64,000 nucleotides of DNA from Leptonema illini DSM 21528 (GTDB taxonomy: Bacteria > Spirochaetota > Leptospiria > Leptospirales > Leptonemataceae): assembly GCF_000243335.1 (NCBI RefSeq), contig NZ_JH597773.1:3466156-3530155 (forward strand). The letters run 5' to 3'. The notes under the pieces are model-generated. The model was given only the letters and a program-made list of their open reading frames with translations. It searched no databases and was not told the DNA's origin. Of the stretch, positions 53,953 through 61,901 are shown in pieces; position 1 is the first letter of the stretch, and each line of letters begins with the position of its first letter. A program made the translations under genes and the position numbers.

Positions 53953-54801
53953 ATGATAGTAGTAACAGCAGCATCGGGCCAGCTCGGACGGCTTGTCGTC
54001 CAGGAGCTCTTAAAATCGGTGCCGGCCGCAGAGATCGTTGCCGGAGTCCGTTCTCCCGAAAAGGCGAAGGATCTTGCGGGCACAGGCGTGCAGGTGCGCG
54101 AACTCGACTACACAAAGCCAGAGACGATTCAGGCCGCCCTTGCCGGCGTGAAGAAACTGCTTCTGATCTCGTCTAACGCAGTCGGATCGCGGGCCGCCGA
54201 ACATAAAAACGTAATTGATGCGGCAAAAAAGGTCGGAGTGGAGCTCATCGCCTACACGAGCATATTGCATGCCGACACGACTCCGATGATTCTCGCGCAG
54301 GAGCATAAAGAGACCGAGGCCATGATCAAGGCGTCGGGACTGCCTTACGTTTTTCTTCGCAACGGATGGTACACCGAGAACTACACGGCCAATATCGCTC
54401 CAGTCCTTCAGCATGGCGCCGTTCTCGGATCGGCGAAAGACGGTAAGTTTTCGTTAGCCGCCCGGGCCGACTACGCAGCGGCCGCGGCGAAGGTTCTAAC
54501 GCTGGATAACCAGGCCGGCAAGATCTACGAGCTGGCCGGCGACGTCGCCTATACGCTTGCCGATTATGCCGCCGAGATCGCGAAGCAGACGGGCAAGACC
54601 ATCGTTTACAGTGATATGCCCGAGGCCGACTACGCGAAAGTTCTGGTCAGCGTCGGACTGCCCGAAGGCTTCGCGAGCGTGCTCGCCGACTGCGACACCG
54701 GCGCCTCGAAGGGAGCGCTCTTTGAAGACAGCAAAACGCTGAGCAAGCTGATCGGTCGTGCGACGACTCCGATCGCCGAGTCGATTAAGGCTGCGCTGTA
54801 A
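53953..54801 (+). CDS. qorB: NAD(P)H-quinone oxidoreductase QorB/YtfG-like
   Basis: A 282-residue SDR/NmrA-type enzyme closely resembling E. coli YtfG along its length. Marks are the Rossmann VTAASGQLGRLVV, LLLISSNAVGSRAAEHKNVI, FLRNGWYTENYTANI, and the ending FEDSKTLSKLIGR. It reduces quinones with NADPH. Its promoter lies between two TetR operators, so it is probably induced by a quinone or electrophile via the divergent regulator. Confidence 0.92.
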   Translation: MIVVTAASGQLGRLVVQELLKSVPAAEIVAGVRSPEKAKDLAGTGVQVRELDYTKPETIQAALAGVKKLLLISSNAVGSRAAEHKNVIDAAKKVGVELIAYTSILHADTTPMILAQEHKETEAMIKASGLPYVFLRNGWYTENYTANIAPVLQHGAVLGSAKDGKFSLAARADYAAAAAKVLTLDNQAGKIYELAGDVAYTLADYAAEIAKQTGKTIVYSDMPEADYAKVLVSVGLPEGFASVLADCDTGASKGALFEDSKTLSKLIGRATTPIAESIKAAL

Positions 54802-54901
54802 GAGCTTTGCAAGATAGTAGATGCCCTGGTCGCGCTATACTGGCCAGGGCTTGTGCTGTATCGATGCAGATACTCTGGTCTATGCTGTGTGATCCTGCAT
54901 C

Positions 54902-55510
54902 TTAGTTCGTGAGCCTAATCAGCGTTGCACGCCCGCCGGGCACCTTCATGAAGATCTGGCAGACGCAGGTCTCGGCGGTGGCAGTGGCCGCGGTTCGAGA
55001 GATGCAATCAGATGAATCGTTATCGGCAGCACAACATGCTGTGACACCACGCTGCCATCCTCGGGTTACCGGAGTGACCCGATCCATCCAGCGTTTTTCT
55101 TCCGGGTTTACAAAGCCTGACGGACTTTCCTCCTGCATATTCTGAATAGAGTACAGTAAAGCGGCAACAAACTTTTCTTCTTGCACACGTTTTCGGACCG
55201 ACAACTCACAGCTTGCAGCCATCTCCGCCAAATCACCGTGGTCTATGGCTCGCTGAGATGAAGCGCCGTACTCTATCAAATAAAGATACTCCGACAATCG
55301 GTCCCTATCATCACAGTGAGCTGGGATATGCGCCTCGCTTGCCGCTGCATAGGGAGCGCACGACCAGCCCTCGAAGTAGCGCTCCAGAACAGCGGGCTCA
55401 ACTTGCCCGTGAACACAAGACGCAAAGAGAAGAAGCATGACAATGGACCATGCTGTGTGATGCTTGGGATTCGTTTTCATTTCGCGGATACGGTTCACAG
55501 TTTTACTCAT
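54902..55510 (-). CDS. Exported Cys-rich protein, possible lipoprotein
   Basis: A 202-residue protein. The ATG at 55510 directly follows the preceding stop (TAAATG). The signal from the internal ATG at 55480 is MKTNPKHHTAWSIVMLLLFASC, whose end is a plausible lipobox (FASC). The mature part has many Cys (ACCAADNDSSDC, ETCVCQ). No family recognised. It pairs with the next gene upstream. Confidence 0.62.
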   Translation of the reverse strand: MSKTVNRIREMKTNPKHHTAWSIVMLLLFASCVHGQVEPAVLERYFEGWSCAPYAAASEAHIPAHCDDRDRLSEYLYLIEYGASSQRAIDHGDLAEMAASCELSVRKRVQEEKFVAALLYSIQNMQEESPSGFVNPEEKRWMDRVTPVTRGWQRGVTACCAADNDSSDCISRTAATATAETCVCQIFMKVPGGRATLIRLTN

Positions 55511-56287
55511 TTATTTTTCACGAGAAAGCGGCTTATACGGGATGCTATTATCGAGAGGCTCTTCACTGAACCAGCGATAGAAGACCTGATTCTCTGGCTT
55601 CAAGCGTTCTTCAAGGGGTACAGCTTCGTCCTCGAATGACTCGCATAGTTTGATCAGCTTTGTTCGATCTTCAAACGTATGCGACCAAAACCGGCCGAGC
55701 GAATCCCTGTAAGTATTCAGGCGATAACTTTCAAAGTACGAAGCATGCTCACGAAGGTTCAAGAAGCCTATAAATTTGCCATTCATAGTATAAGCAGCTG
55801 CTCGTTTCGGTACAAAGGTCATCCGCCTTGCATCGACAACGACATCACCGACCGTAACTAATTGAAGTTCGTCATAGTTCTGGCCGTCTAACCGCAACCG
55901 GGGCAGAAATGGTAGGTGATGACGCCATTCCACAAAATGCCGAGCGCCCATCAGGGGGATAGGGCCATCGTCCCATTCAGAGAAAATGTTGCATTCAATA
56001 AGATGCGGAACCAACTTCCGGTCTATCCGATCCTCCAGAAGAAGATCTGATCGCTGCACCCAGCAACCAGCCGAAAGGGAAAACCAGACTGCGGACCCGC
56101 TTCGCTTCAGGGAATGGCTGCCCGTGATGCTGTAGATTTCGCCGAAGCGAAGATCCAAATTTGTGGCTGCGTCTATGCGAGGCTGTGCGCGACAGGGAAC
56201 GCCCTCGCCATAAACGATGGCCAGCCGCGGTACTGCCAGAAGGGGCGCTCCGAAGAGCATTATAACCATGAACAGTAATTGTTTCAT
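55511..56287 (-). CDS. Exported protein with SH3-like N-terminus
   Basis: A 258-residue protein. The signal peptide ends at APLLAVP. The mature N-terminus, VYGEGVPCRAQPRIDAATNLDLRFGEIYSITG and then WFSLSAGCWVQRSDLL, has the pattern of bacterial SH3 domains. The rest is a Tyr/Phe-rich region (RHHLPFLPRL, then VDARRMTFVPKRAAAY). Possibly periplasmic. The stop is directly followed by the next gene's ATG, so translation is coupled. Confidence 0.65.
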   Translation of the reverse strand: MKQLLFMVIMLFGAPLLAVPRLAIVYGEGVPCRAQPRIDAATNLDLRFGEIYSITGSHSLKRSGSAVWFSLSAGCWVQRSDLLLEDRIDRKLVPHLIECNIFSEWDDGPIPLMGARHFVEWRHHLPFLPRLRLDGQNYDELQLVTVGDVVVDARRMTFVPKRAAAYTMNGKFIGFLNLREHASYFESYRLNTYRDSLGRFWSHTFEDRTKLIKLCESFEDEAVPLEERLKPENQVFYRWFSEEPLDNSIPYKPLSREK

Positions 56288-56461
56288 ATGCCCCCACTAT
56301 CAGCCACTACCCTTCGTCTGGATCGCAGGCCGAAATCTTTTTGTTTCCCTTTTCCACGCGTTGTCGCCCGAGCTACTCCGGCCAGTATCTCTGCCAGATT
56401 TTCCTCTTGCCTGTCCGGACTCCGTCGTGTATTCATAGGACATTCTGCACGGGAATCCACG

Positions 56462-57871
56462 ATGGCTCAACAAAAGTTTTCTTCTCTCAGCGACGATCTT
56501 GACGAGGTAATACGACTGCTTCCTGTCGCCGCTTTTCTGATGGACGAACTGGGACGCATCCTTTTCGCAAACGAACGATTTCGTTCTATGGTCGCCCCTC
56601 CCGCCGCAGAGGATTTGACCATTTTCGATCTCATGCAGCTCGGGACGAGCGACACACAACGCGACACCTTCAGGGACATCCTTGCGCAAAGTCATGATGT
56701 TCTTTCCGTGAATGCAGACGGCAAGGCACGGCATCTGCACATCCGATTTTCGGATGCGCCTCTTCAATCCAGCCAGCTGTACATCGGCATAGTCGAAGAC
56801 CGCACCGATCAGTTTACGACGCTCGCCGGTCTGCGCCAGAGCGAGGATCGCCTGGAAGCGATCTTTCAGTCCACTCCGCTTGGTATGTGTATTACCGATT
56901 CAAAGGGATACTTCGAAACCGTTAACCAGGCCTACTGTCGATTGTACGGCTACACGCCCCAGGAGCTGATCGGCCGTCACTTCACCATCGTCGTTCCTGA
57001 ATCCCATAAGGCGCAGCTTGCGGATCTGCATGATCGTTTTATAGAAGAGGGCGCGGAGATTCGCGGCGAGTGGGATGTGCAACGCAAAGACGGCTCGATT
57101 CTGACCATCCTCGCCGACGCCGTGCGCATCGTCGGCAGCGACGGTTCCTATAAAAAGGTGACGTTCGCTATGGATATCACCGACAAGAAACGCGCCGAAC
57201 GTCTGAAAGAAGATATCGAACAGATTACGCGTCACGATATCAAGTCGCCTCTGTCGGGCATCATGAGCCTTGCTCGATTCTCTAAAACGCAGGCAGGCAT
57301 TCCCGAAGACGCTCGCAGAAAATTTGGCATGATTGAAGAATCGTGTCGCAAGATCTTCGATCTGCTCAACCTCTCGCGAGGAGTGTATCTGATGGAACAG
57401 GGCGAGTACACGCTTGACGTCTCTGAGGTTAACCTTCTCTCGCTTCTTGATCAGATTGTGAGCGATCTGCATGCAGAGACGGTGGCCCGGAACATCGATC
57501 TCCGGATCGAAAATGAAACGAATCAGGCGCTCATCTTTTATGGTGAAGAGTTGCTGCTCTACTCCATGCTCAGCAATCTCATACGCAACGCCGTCGAGGC
57601 CTCTCCGGAAGGCGAGAAGATCACCGTGCGTGTCATCCCACCTCAACGAAGAGACGAGACGTTGCGGATCTGCATCCATAACAAGGGTGCCATCCCCGAA
57701 TCCATCCGACCCGTATTCTTTAACAAGTATGTGACATATGGTAAAACCGGCGGGACCGGCCTCGGGACCTACAGCGCCATGCTGATTGCGCGGAGTCACG
57801 GCGGGACCATCCGCTTTGAAACGGACGATGATCGCGGCACGGAGGTCGAGGTGCTTCTGCCGACGGGATGA
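56462..57871 (+). CDS. PAS-PAS sensor histidine kinase
   Basis: A 469-residue cytoplasmic kinase from the ATG at 56462. PAS domain 1 (about 10-120) and PAS domain 2 (about 125-245) precede the HisKA H-box QITRHDIKSPLSGI (phosphorylated His), the N-box SNLIRNAVEAS and the G-box TGGTGLGTYSAM. No response regulator is adjacent, so the partner is elsewhere. No membrane helices. Confidence 0.92.
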   Translation: MAQQKFSSLSDDLDEVIRLLPVAAFLMDELGRILFANERFRSMVAPPAAEDLTIFDLMQLGTSDTQRDTFRDILAQSHDVLSVNADGKARHLHIRFSDAPLQSSQLYIGIVEDRTDQFTTLAGLRQSEDRLEAIFQSTPLGMCITDSKGYFETVNQAYCRLYGYTPQELIGRHFTIVVPESHKAQLADLHDRFIEEGAEIRGEWDVQRKDGSILTILADAVRIVGSDGSYKKVTFAMDITDKKRAERLKEDIEQITRHDIKSPLSGIMSLARFSKTQAGIPEDARRKFGMIEESCRKIFDLLNLSRGVYLMEQGEYTLDVSEVNLLSLLDQIVSDLHAETVARNIDLRIENETNQALIFYGEELLLYSMLSNLIRNAVEASPEGEKITVRVIPPQRRDETLRICIHNKGAIPESIRPVFFNKYVTYGKTGGTGLGTYSAMLIARSHGGTIRFETDDDRGTEVEVLLPTG

Positions 57872-57910
57872 TATATTGCGGTCTGGTTCAGCAGTGATAG
57901 GGGAGGTTGG

Positions 57911-58393
57911 CTATGTTTGCAGGATTCTCGTGAGTTTTCTGGTGGCTGCATCGACACAAATAGTGCAAAAAACCTCAGGATTCCAGTGGCCCTTCACCCA
58001 AGATGGTGAAGTTCCTCCATCTTCCAGCGAGATCACCCCCATTGCGATCAGCATCAGATAGACGAATATATAACAACGAGAATATCCTGTAGCATTCGCA
58101 ATCGCCGACAACCTTCCCCAGTCGCGGTCATCCGGATAAAAATTCACCCGGCACAGCTCCTGCCCTTCTTCCTGATACTGCTTTTTCCATTTGCCGGTCC
58201 TCTCAAGGAAGCCCAGCTTGAAATCCAGCATAGGATCATTCATAAGCCCGGCCAGATACGAAGAAAGCGCATGATGCCCTATCTTTAGGTAGGGGCTGCG
58301 CCAGAAAAACCGCTTAAAATACGATTTCGGAATCAGCAAGGTGGAGCGGGTCCGGTAGTAGGGCTCCCCATCAATGCAAGTCTGCTCGTTCAT
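57911..58393 (-). CDS. DUF1564 family protein, copy 2
   Basis: A 160-residue protein. It matches the copy at 32444 at about 136 of 160 positions, is on the opposite strand 25 kb away, and shares upstream sequence before the ATG (TCCGTT around the PSV codons). The 3' half is almost the same at DNA level. Recent duplication or gene conversion is likely. Function is unknown. Confidence 0.85.
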   Translation of the reverse strand: MNEQTCIDGEPYYRTRSTLLIPKSYFKRFFWRSPYLKIGHHALSSYLAGLMNDPMLDFKLGFLERTGKWKKQYQEEGQELCRVNFYPDDRDWGRLSAIANATGYSRCYIFVYLMLIAMGVISLEDGGTSPSWVKGHWNPEVFCTICVDAATRKLTRILQT

Positions 58394-58651
58394 ACGAACG
58401 GAGGGTCGAAGAAAGATCGATTTGATAGAAATTTTTTTCCAGAAAAGAAGAAAACGGCAGCCACCACGCCATTACGCCCCTGTTCGTTCTCAATCATGCG
58501 CCGCTAAAAAGCCCCGCTGGGCGAAATCACAATGTCGATCGGGCAATTCACATCATATAAATATTGAAAACCTCGCGATTGAAAATCAAGCGTTCGGATT
58601 CCTTCCTGCGCCTCCTTCCATGATTCAGCCCTGAGTGAGCAAAGAAAATGG
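58394..58651. other. Intergenic region with no recognised feature
   Basis: This region holds an AT-rich stretch and a T7 run, with no coding frame of note. It includes the 5' region of the DUF1564 gene (minus strand) and ends near the small-gene operon. Confidence 0.35.
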
Positions 58652-58903
58652 CTATCCCTCTTGATGCATCCCTGATCCAGATCTGATCCAGATCTGATCC
58701 AGATCTGATAGGGCGAATGTCAGACTCAAACCATCACCATTCTCAAACAATATCTTTCCTGTTACCACAATCTCTCTCTCGACGAAAAGGCATTCAATTG
58801 TTTGATGAAGCAGCATCGCCCCATCGCTGTCAAAATGAGAAATAAGTAAAATAGAATCCTCGGGATGCGCCATGGTCACGCCCTGCAAGAAGGAGATCTT
58901 CAT
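58652..58903 (-). CDS. Small protein of unknown function, third gene of the amidase operon
   Basis: An 83-residue protein from the ATG at 58903, overlapping the previous stop by four bases (ATGA). The sequence HPEDSILLISHFDSDGAMLLHQTIECLFVE, then FENGDGLSLTFALSDLD looks like a beta-rich soluble domain. The last 15 residues are encoded by the tandem repeat at 58674. No family recognised; it may act together with the 56-residue neighbour. Confidence 0.5.
   Translation of the reverse strand: MKISFLQGVTMAHPEDSILLISHFDSDGAMLLHQTIECLFVEREIVVTGKILFENGDGLSLTFALSDLDQIWIRSGSGMHQEG
58674..58709. repeat. Three tandem copies of an 11-bp unit
   Basis: The unit GATCCAGATCT occurs three times in a row plus a partial GAT, inside the 3' end of the small gene at 58652. 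Eleven is not a multiple of three, so loss or gain of a copy would change the C-terminal tail. Confidence 0.9.
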
Positions 58904-59070
58904 GTGCTCTCTTCGGTCCATTCCGGCCATGACCACGATACTTCAGGGTCCACTCTACCAACAAAATCATGAAAGGGGCTGCCTTCATAGCCTCCAACAA
59001 ACGGCTCGACTTCATTGCAGACTGCGACCATGCAATCGATGAATTTTCGGTATATCTCAGGCTTCTTCAC
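58900..59070 (-). CDS. Very small protein of unknown function, second gene of the amidase operon
   Basis: A 56-residue frame starting with GTG inside the amidase stop codon (GTGA). It encodes VKKPEIYRKFIDCMVAV, then EPFVGGYEGSPFHDFVG and DPEVSWSWPEWTEEST. The four-base overlaps on both sides argue for a real gene. It is acidic and Trp-rich at the end. No family recognised. Confidence 0.5.
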   Translation of the reverse strand: MKKPEIYRKFIDCMVAVCNEVEPFVGGYEGSPFHDFVGRVDPEVSWSWPEWTEEST

Positions 59071-60515
59071 ATCCTCTCCATATTGGCGATAAGCCTGCCG
59101 TGCCAGGGAGCTGCCTGTTCCAGCTGATAGGCTAACCCGAGCAGCAGGGCTTCTTCACCTCGGCGGGCGGCGAAGTGAGATCCGCAGGGCATGCCGTCGG
59201 GCAACTGGAACAGAGGCACAGACATGGCCGGCATGCCTGCAATGTTGTGCACGGGTGTGAATCCGGCAAACACTTCTGTACGTCGGATGAGTTCCTCCCG
59301 TCCGAGAGTCGGAGCCAGAAAGCCGATCTCGGGCGTTGGAATGCCTGTGACCGGACTCAGGAAGATATCACATTCCGGAGCATACCGTTGCATGAGAAGG
59401 GACGTCCTCTGAAACAGCTCTGCAGGAAGGCTCCGGGCCTCGATGGATAACGATCGATACCATTCGATCAGCGACAGTGTGAACGGCTCAAGCATCGACT
59501 CGACGCCGATGGGTCCGACGATGCCTTCCATGAATCGGGCGACTCCGTCCATGGCTGCGCCTGCAGCCGTAAAAAAAGCGTCGGAGAGTCCTCGACCATC
59601 CACGGCAGGCGGTGCAATGGGTCGCACATCATGACCGAGCTCTTCGCAGAGTCTCACTGTTTTCAGGAGAATGTCTTCGATTTCCGCCGGGACGTCGGCG
59701 CCGAGAAGCGTACGACTATAGTATCCGATCCGAAGCGGGCGGACTTTCGGATTGCCCAAATGCGTGACCGAATGATCGGATGAAGACTGAACCGGGCTCT
59801 CGATGAAGCCGACTGGAGGATAACCCTTTTCCTTCTTCTCAAAAAGATCGAGAAAGGCGGCGCTATCACGCACGGAGCGCGTCACGACGTGATCGACGAC
59901 AAGATCCGAGAAGTCGTTCGTATAAAAGGATGTGGGAACGATGCGCCCGTTAGACGGCTTGAATCCGAACAGGCCGCAGGCCGAGGCCGGGATGCGAATG
60001 GAACCGCCGCCGTCGTTTGCATGAGCAAGAGGCACCATACCCGCTGCAACGGCGGCTGCCGATCCGCCCGACGATCCCGTCGCCGAACGAGCGGCGTTCC
60101 AGGGGTTTCGACTAACGCCCGATAGCAGCGATTCGGTGCTGCCCAGCAGTCCGAACTCCGACGTCGTCGTCTTGCCAAGCATGCGCAGGTTCGCTTCCTG
60201 AATCCGCGCCGTAAACGGAGAAACCTCGTCGGTCTGATTCATCCTGAAAAGGCGCGATCCGAATGTCAGCGGCATGCCCGGATACGAGATCAGATCTTTA
60301 ACAAGAAAGGGCACTCCTCCGAGTCGGCCTTCAGGAACCTGATCATCAACGGATTGCAACGCCTGCTCAAAGCGAGTTGCCGTGAGAGCATGGATCTGTG
60401 GCTCGATGCGTTCGATGCGCCGAATAGTCGCCTCAAGTAGCTCTCGCGGCGATAACTCGCCCCTCTTTAGCAGATCGGCCTGCCCGACTCCGTCATACTT
60501 CCAGATTTCGTTCAT
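59067..60515 (-). CDS. Amidase-signature enzyme (GatA-like fold)
   Basis: A 482-residue amidase-signature protein from the ATG at 60515, preceded by GAGGAGGAGC. The Ser-cisSer-Lys triad is present: K in PFLVKDL, the GSSGGSAAA loop and the GGGSIRIPAS nucleophile. It could hydrolyse aliphatic or aromatic amides; as GatB and GatC are absent, a role in transamidation is unlikely. Its stop overlaps a 56-residue gene, which makes this the first gene of a three-gene set. Confidence 0.88.
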   Translation of the reverse strand: MNEIWKYDGVGQADLLKRGELSPRELLEATIRRIERIEPQIHALTATRFEQALQSVDDQVPEGRLGGVPFLVKDLISYPGMPLTFGSRLFRMNQTDEVSPFTARIQEANLRMLGKTTTSEFGLLGSTESLLSGVSRNPWNAARSATGSSGGSAAAVAAGMVPLAHANDGGGSIRIPASACGLFGFKPSNGRIVPTSFYTNDFSDLVVDHVVTRSVRDSAAFLDLFEKKEKGYPPVGFIESPVQSSSDHSVTHLGNPKVRPLRIGYYSRTLLGADVPAEIEDILLKTVRLCEELGHDVRPIAPPAVDGRGLSDAFFTAAGAAMDGVARFMEGIVGPIGVESMLEPFTLSLIEWYRSLSIEARSLPAELFQRTSLLMQRYAPECDIFLSPVTGIPTPEIGFLAPTLGREELIRRTEVFAGFTPVHNIAGMPAMSVPLFQLPDGMPCGSHFAARRGEEALLLGLAYQLEQAAPWHGRLIANMERM

Positions 60516-60591
60516 CCTGCTCCTCCTCAGTATCAAGACTCCATCAGAAGTCTTATGAGACCATCTATAACAGAAAGAGCGCGAAGAACGC

Positions 60592-60607
60592 CTTAACCGC
60601 GGTTAAG
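60592..60607. promoter_or_regulatory. Perfect 16-bp palindrome between amidase and DUF4242 genes
   Basis: CTTAACCGCGGTTAAG reads the same on both strands. It lies 77 bases before the amidase ATG and 103 before the DUF4242 ATG, in the shared intergenic region. It is a likely operator for an unknown regulator. Confidence 0.7.
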
Positions 60608-60639
60608 ATTTTGCCGTTTCTTTGGGAAAAGTCAGTTTT

Positions 60640-60655
60640 TGTGATCAATGTTACA
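60640..60655. promoter_or_regulatory. CRP-like site upstream of the DUF4242 gene
   Basis: TGTGA-TCAATG-TTACA matches the consensus TGTGA-N6-TCACA at nine of ten defined positions, 55 bases before the DUF4242 ATG. The Crp/Fnr gene two genes on could bind here. Confidence 0.55.
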
Positions 60656-60709
60656 TACCCTCTTTCCGGATTTCTGTATGCTCCTTCTTATCACATCAAG
60701 GAGTTTTGT

Positions 60710-60997
60710 ATGAAGCTTTTTATCGACACACATGATAAGAACAAGGAAACCTTTCCCGCGCAGATCTCGCCCGAGCAGTTAAGCGAGTTCTATGCGAATT
60801 ACCGCAAGATCTTCGCCGAAGAGGGTGTCGTTATCGTGCGGACGTTTCTCGGTCTTGGCGAAGGACGGGCCTTCTGCCTGAACCTGGCAAAATCTACTGA
60901 TGACGTAAAGCGAGCCCATGATCGAGTCGGACTTCCCTATGACTCCATTACGGAGGTTACGGGAGTCTCGCCGAACGACCTTCTCCTGAATCTATGA
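60710..60997 (+). CDS. DUF4242 (SCO4226-like) protein
   Basis: A 95-residue protein from the ATG at 60710, with AAGGAG six bases upstream. The opening MKLFIDTHD and the GEGRAFCLNLAKSTDDVKRAHDRVG segment are hallmarks of DUF4242; SCO4226 of Streptomyces binds nickel. Metal binding here is inference. It is followed by the Crp/Fnr regulator, and has its own CRP-like site. Confidence 0.85.
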   Translation: MKLFIDTHDKNKETFPAQISPEQLSEFYANYRKIFAEEGVVIVRTFLGLGEGRAFCLNLAKSTDDVKRAHDRVGLPYDSITEVTGVSPNDLLLNL

Positions 60998-60998
60998 G

Positions 60999-61031
60999 AT
61001 GGAAGCTCTCATATACGGAGGATTCTCGTAA
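60999..61031 (+). other. Ten-codon frame with TAA overlapping an ATG preceded by GGAGG
   Basis: Between the DUF4242 gene and the terminator, MEALIYGGFS is encoded from the ATG at 60999. Its TAA (61029) abuts an ATG at 61032 that has GGAGG ten bases upstream. That ATG is in frame with the Crp/Fnr gene across the terminator. It may be a leader peptide, or chance. Confidence 0.3.
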
Positions 61032-61053
61032 ATGATATTGCGTCCGATTCACG

Positions 61054-61080
61054 GCCCGCTTGAAAACAAGCGGGCTTTTT
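61054..61080 (+). terminator. Rho-independent terminator upstream of the Crp/Fnr gene
   Basis: GCCCGCTTG-AAAA-CAAGCGGGC is a perfect nine-base-pair hairpin followed by TTTTT. It separates the DUF4242 gene from the regulator start at 61119, which supports the shorter start for the regulator. It might also attenuate read-through. Confidence 0.9.
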
Positions 61081-61118
61081 CCGTTGCCACAAAAACGCAT
61101 TCCGGCGCAGAACGGATT

Positions 61119-61835
61119 ATGAAAAGGCATCAGGATGCTACGAACGACGTTATAAACAGTCGCATTGCCGGACTTGTCGAATACTTCCCCTTTTTGCGCT
61201 CAGTTTCAAACGACGGACTTGCCCTGATCGGGGAGTCTCTTGAAACCGTACAGGCAAGCGGCAAACAAACGCTTATCCATCGCGGAGACGCAGTGGGTGG
61301 CGTTTATCTTGTCGAAGAGGGAGCGCTTCGCGTTTACAGTATCAGTCCACGCGGAAAAGAAAGCACTCTTTACTGGATCGAGCCCGGACAGTCCTGTATC
61401 CTTGCAATGAACTGCGTTTTCTCAAATATTCTGTACCCGGCCTGGGTGGAGAATGACCGCCCGCGATCACGTATCTCTGTGATTCGCGGAGATGTCTTCC
61501 GAAAGCTCCACGAATCCGAACGTGGGATTCAACAGTTCACGGTGGACGTTCTGTCGTCACGCATCTTTGATCTCATGTCGACAATAGAAGAAATCTCAAC
61601 GCTTCCCGTCGGACATCGTCTCGCTAACCTTATTCTGAAAAAGAGTAAACCGCCCGGCCATCTTGCGATGAGCCACGACCAGATGGCCTCGCATCTGGGC
61701 ACGGCTCGCGAAGTCGTTACGCGAAACCTTAAACAACTGGAAAAACTCGGCGCTATCCGTGTAGAACGGGGTTATACAACGCTGATTTCGACGAAAACTC
61801 TCGAGCAATATATCAACGGCGAACTGCCGGATTGA
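61119..61835 (+). CDS. Crp/Fnr-family transcriptional regulator
   Basis: A 238-residue Crp/Fnr regulator. The cNMP-like beta-roll sensor domain (about 20-140) has Cys93 and Cys99 in the stretch QSCILAMNC, typical of a subgroup with conserved GxSC and YPA, but not the Fnr Fe-S Cys set. The HTH (about 183-215) has R197-E198 and R202 in the spacing of CRP R180, E181 and R185, predicting TGTGA half-sites. It likely controls the respiratory genes around it. A longer frame from 61032 crosses the terminator, so the ATG at 61119 is preferred. Confidence 0.9.
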   Translation: MKRHQDATNDVINSRIAGLVEYFPFLRSVSNDGLALIGESLETVQASGKQTLIHRGDAVGGVYLVEEGALRVYSISPRGKESTLYWIEPGQSCILAMNCVFSNILYPAWVENDRPRSRISVIRGDVFRKLHESERGIQQFTVDVLSSRIFDLMSTIEEISTLPVGHRLANLILKKSKPPGHLAMSHDQMASHLGTAREVVTRNLKQLEKLGAIRVERGYTTLISTKTLEQYINGELPD

Positions 61836-61901
61836 TCCCGGCGGAGCGTCACTTCATTTGCGGTTATCTGGATGGTTTGAGTTTACCGGTTAGCTCGAAA
61901 C

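Noticed and set aside
58374-58634. Open frame of 86 codons on the plus strand
   Set aside because: It opposes the DUF1564 start region, has no ribosome-binding site and its sequence is basic and low-complexity; it looks like a shadow.
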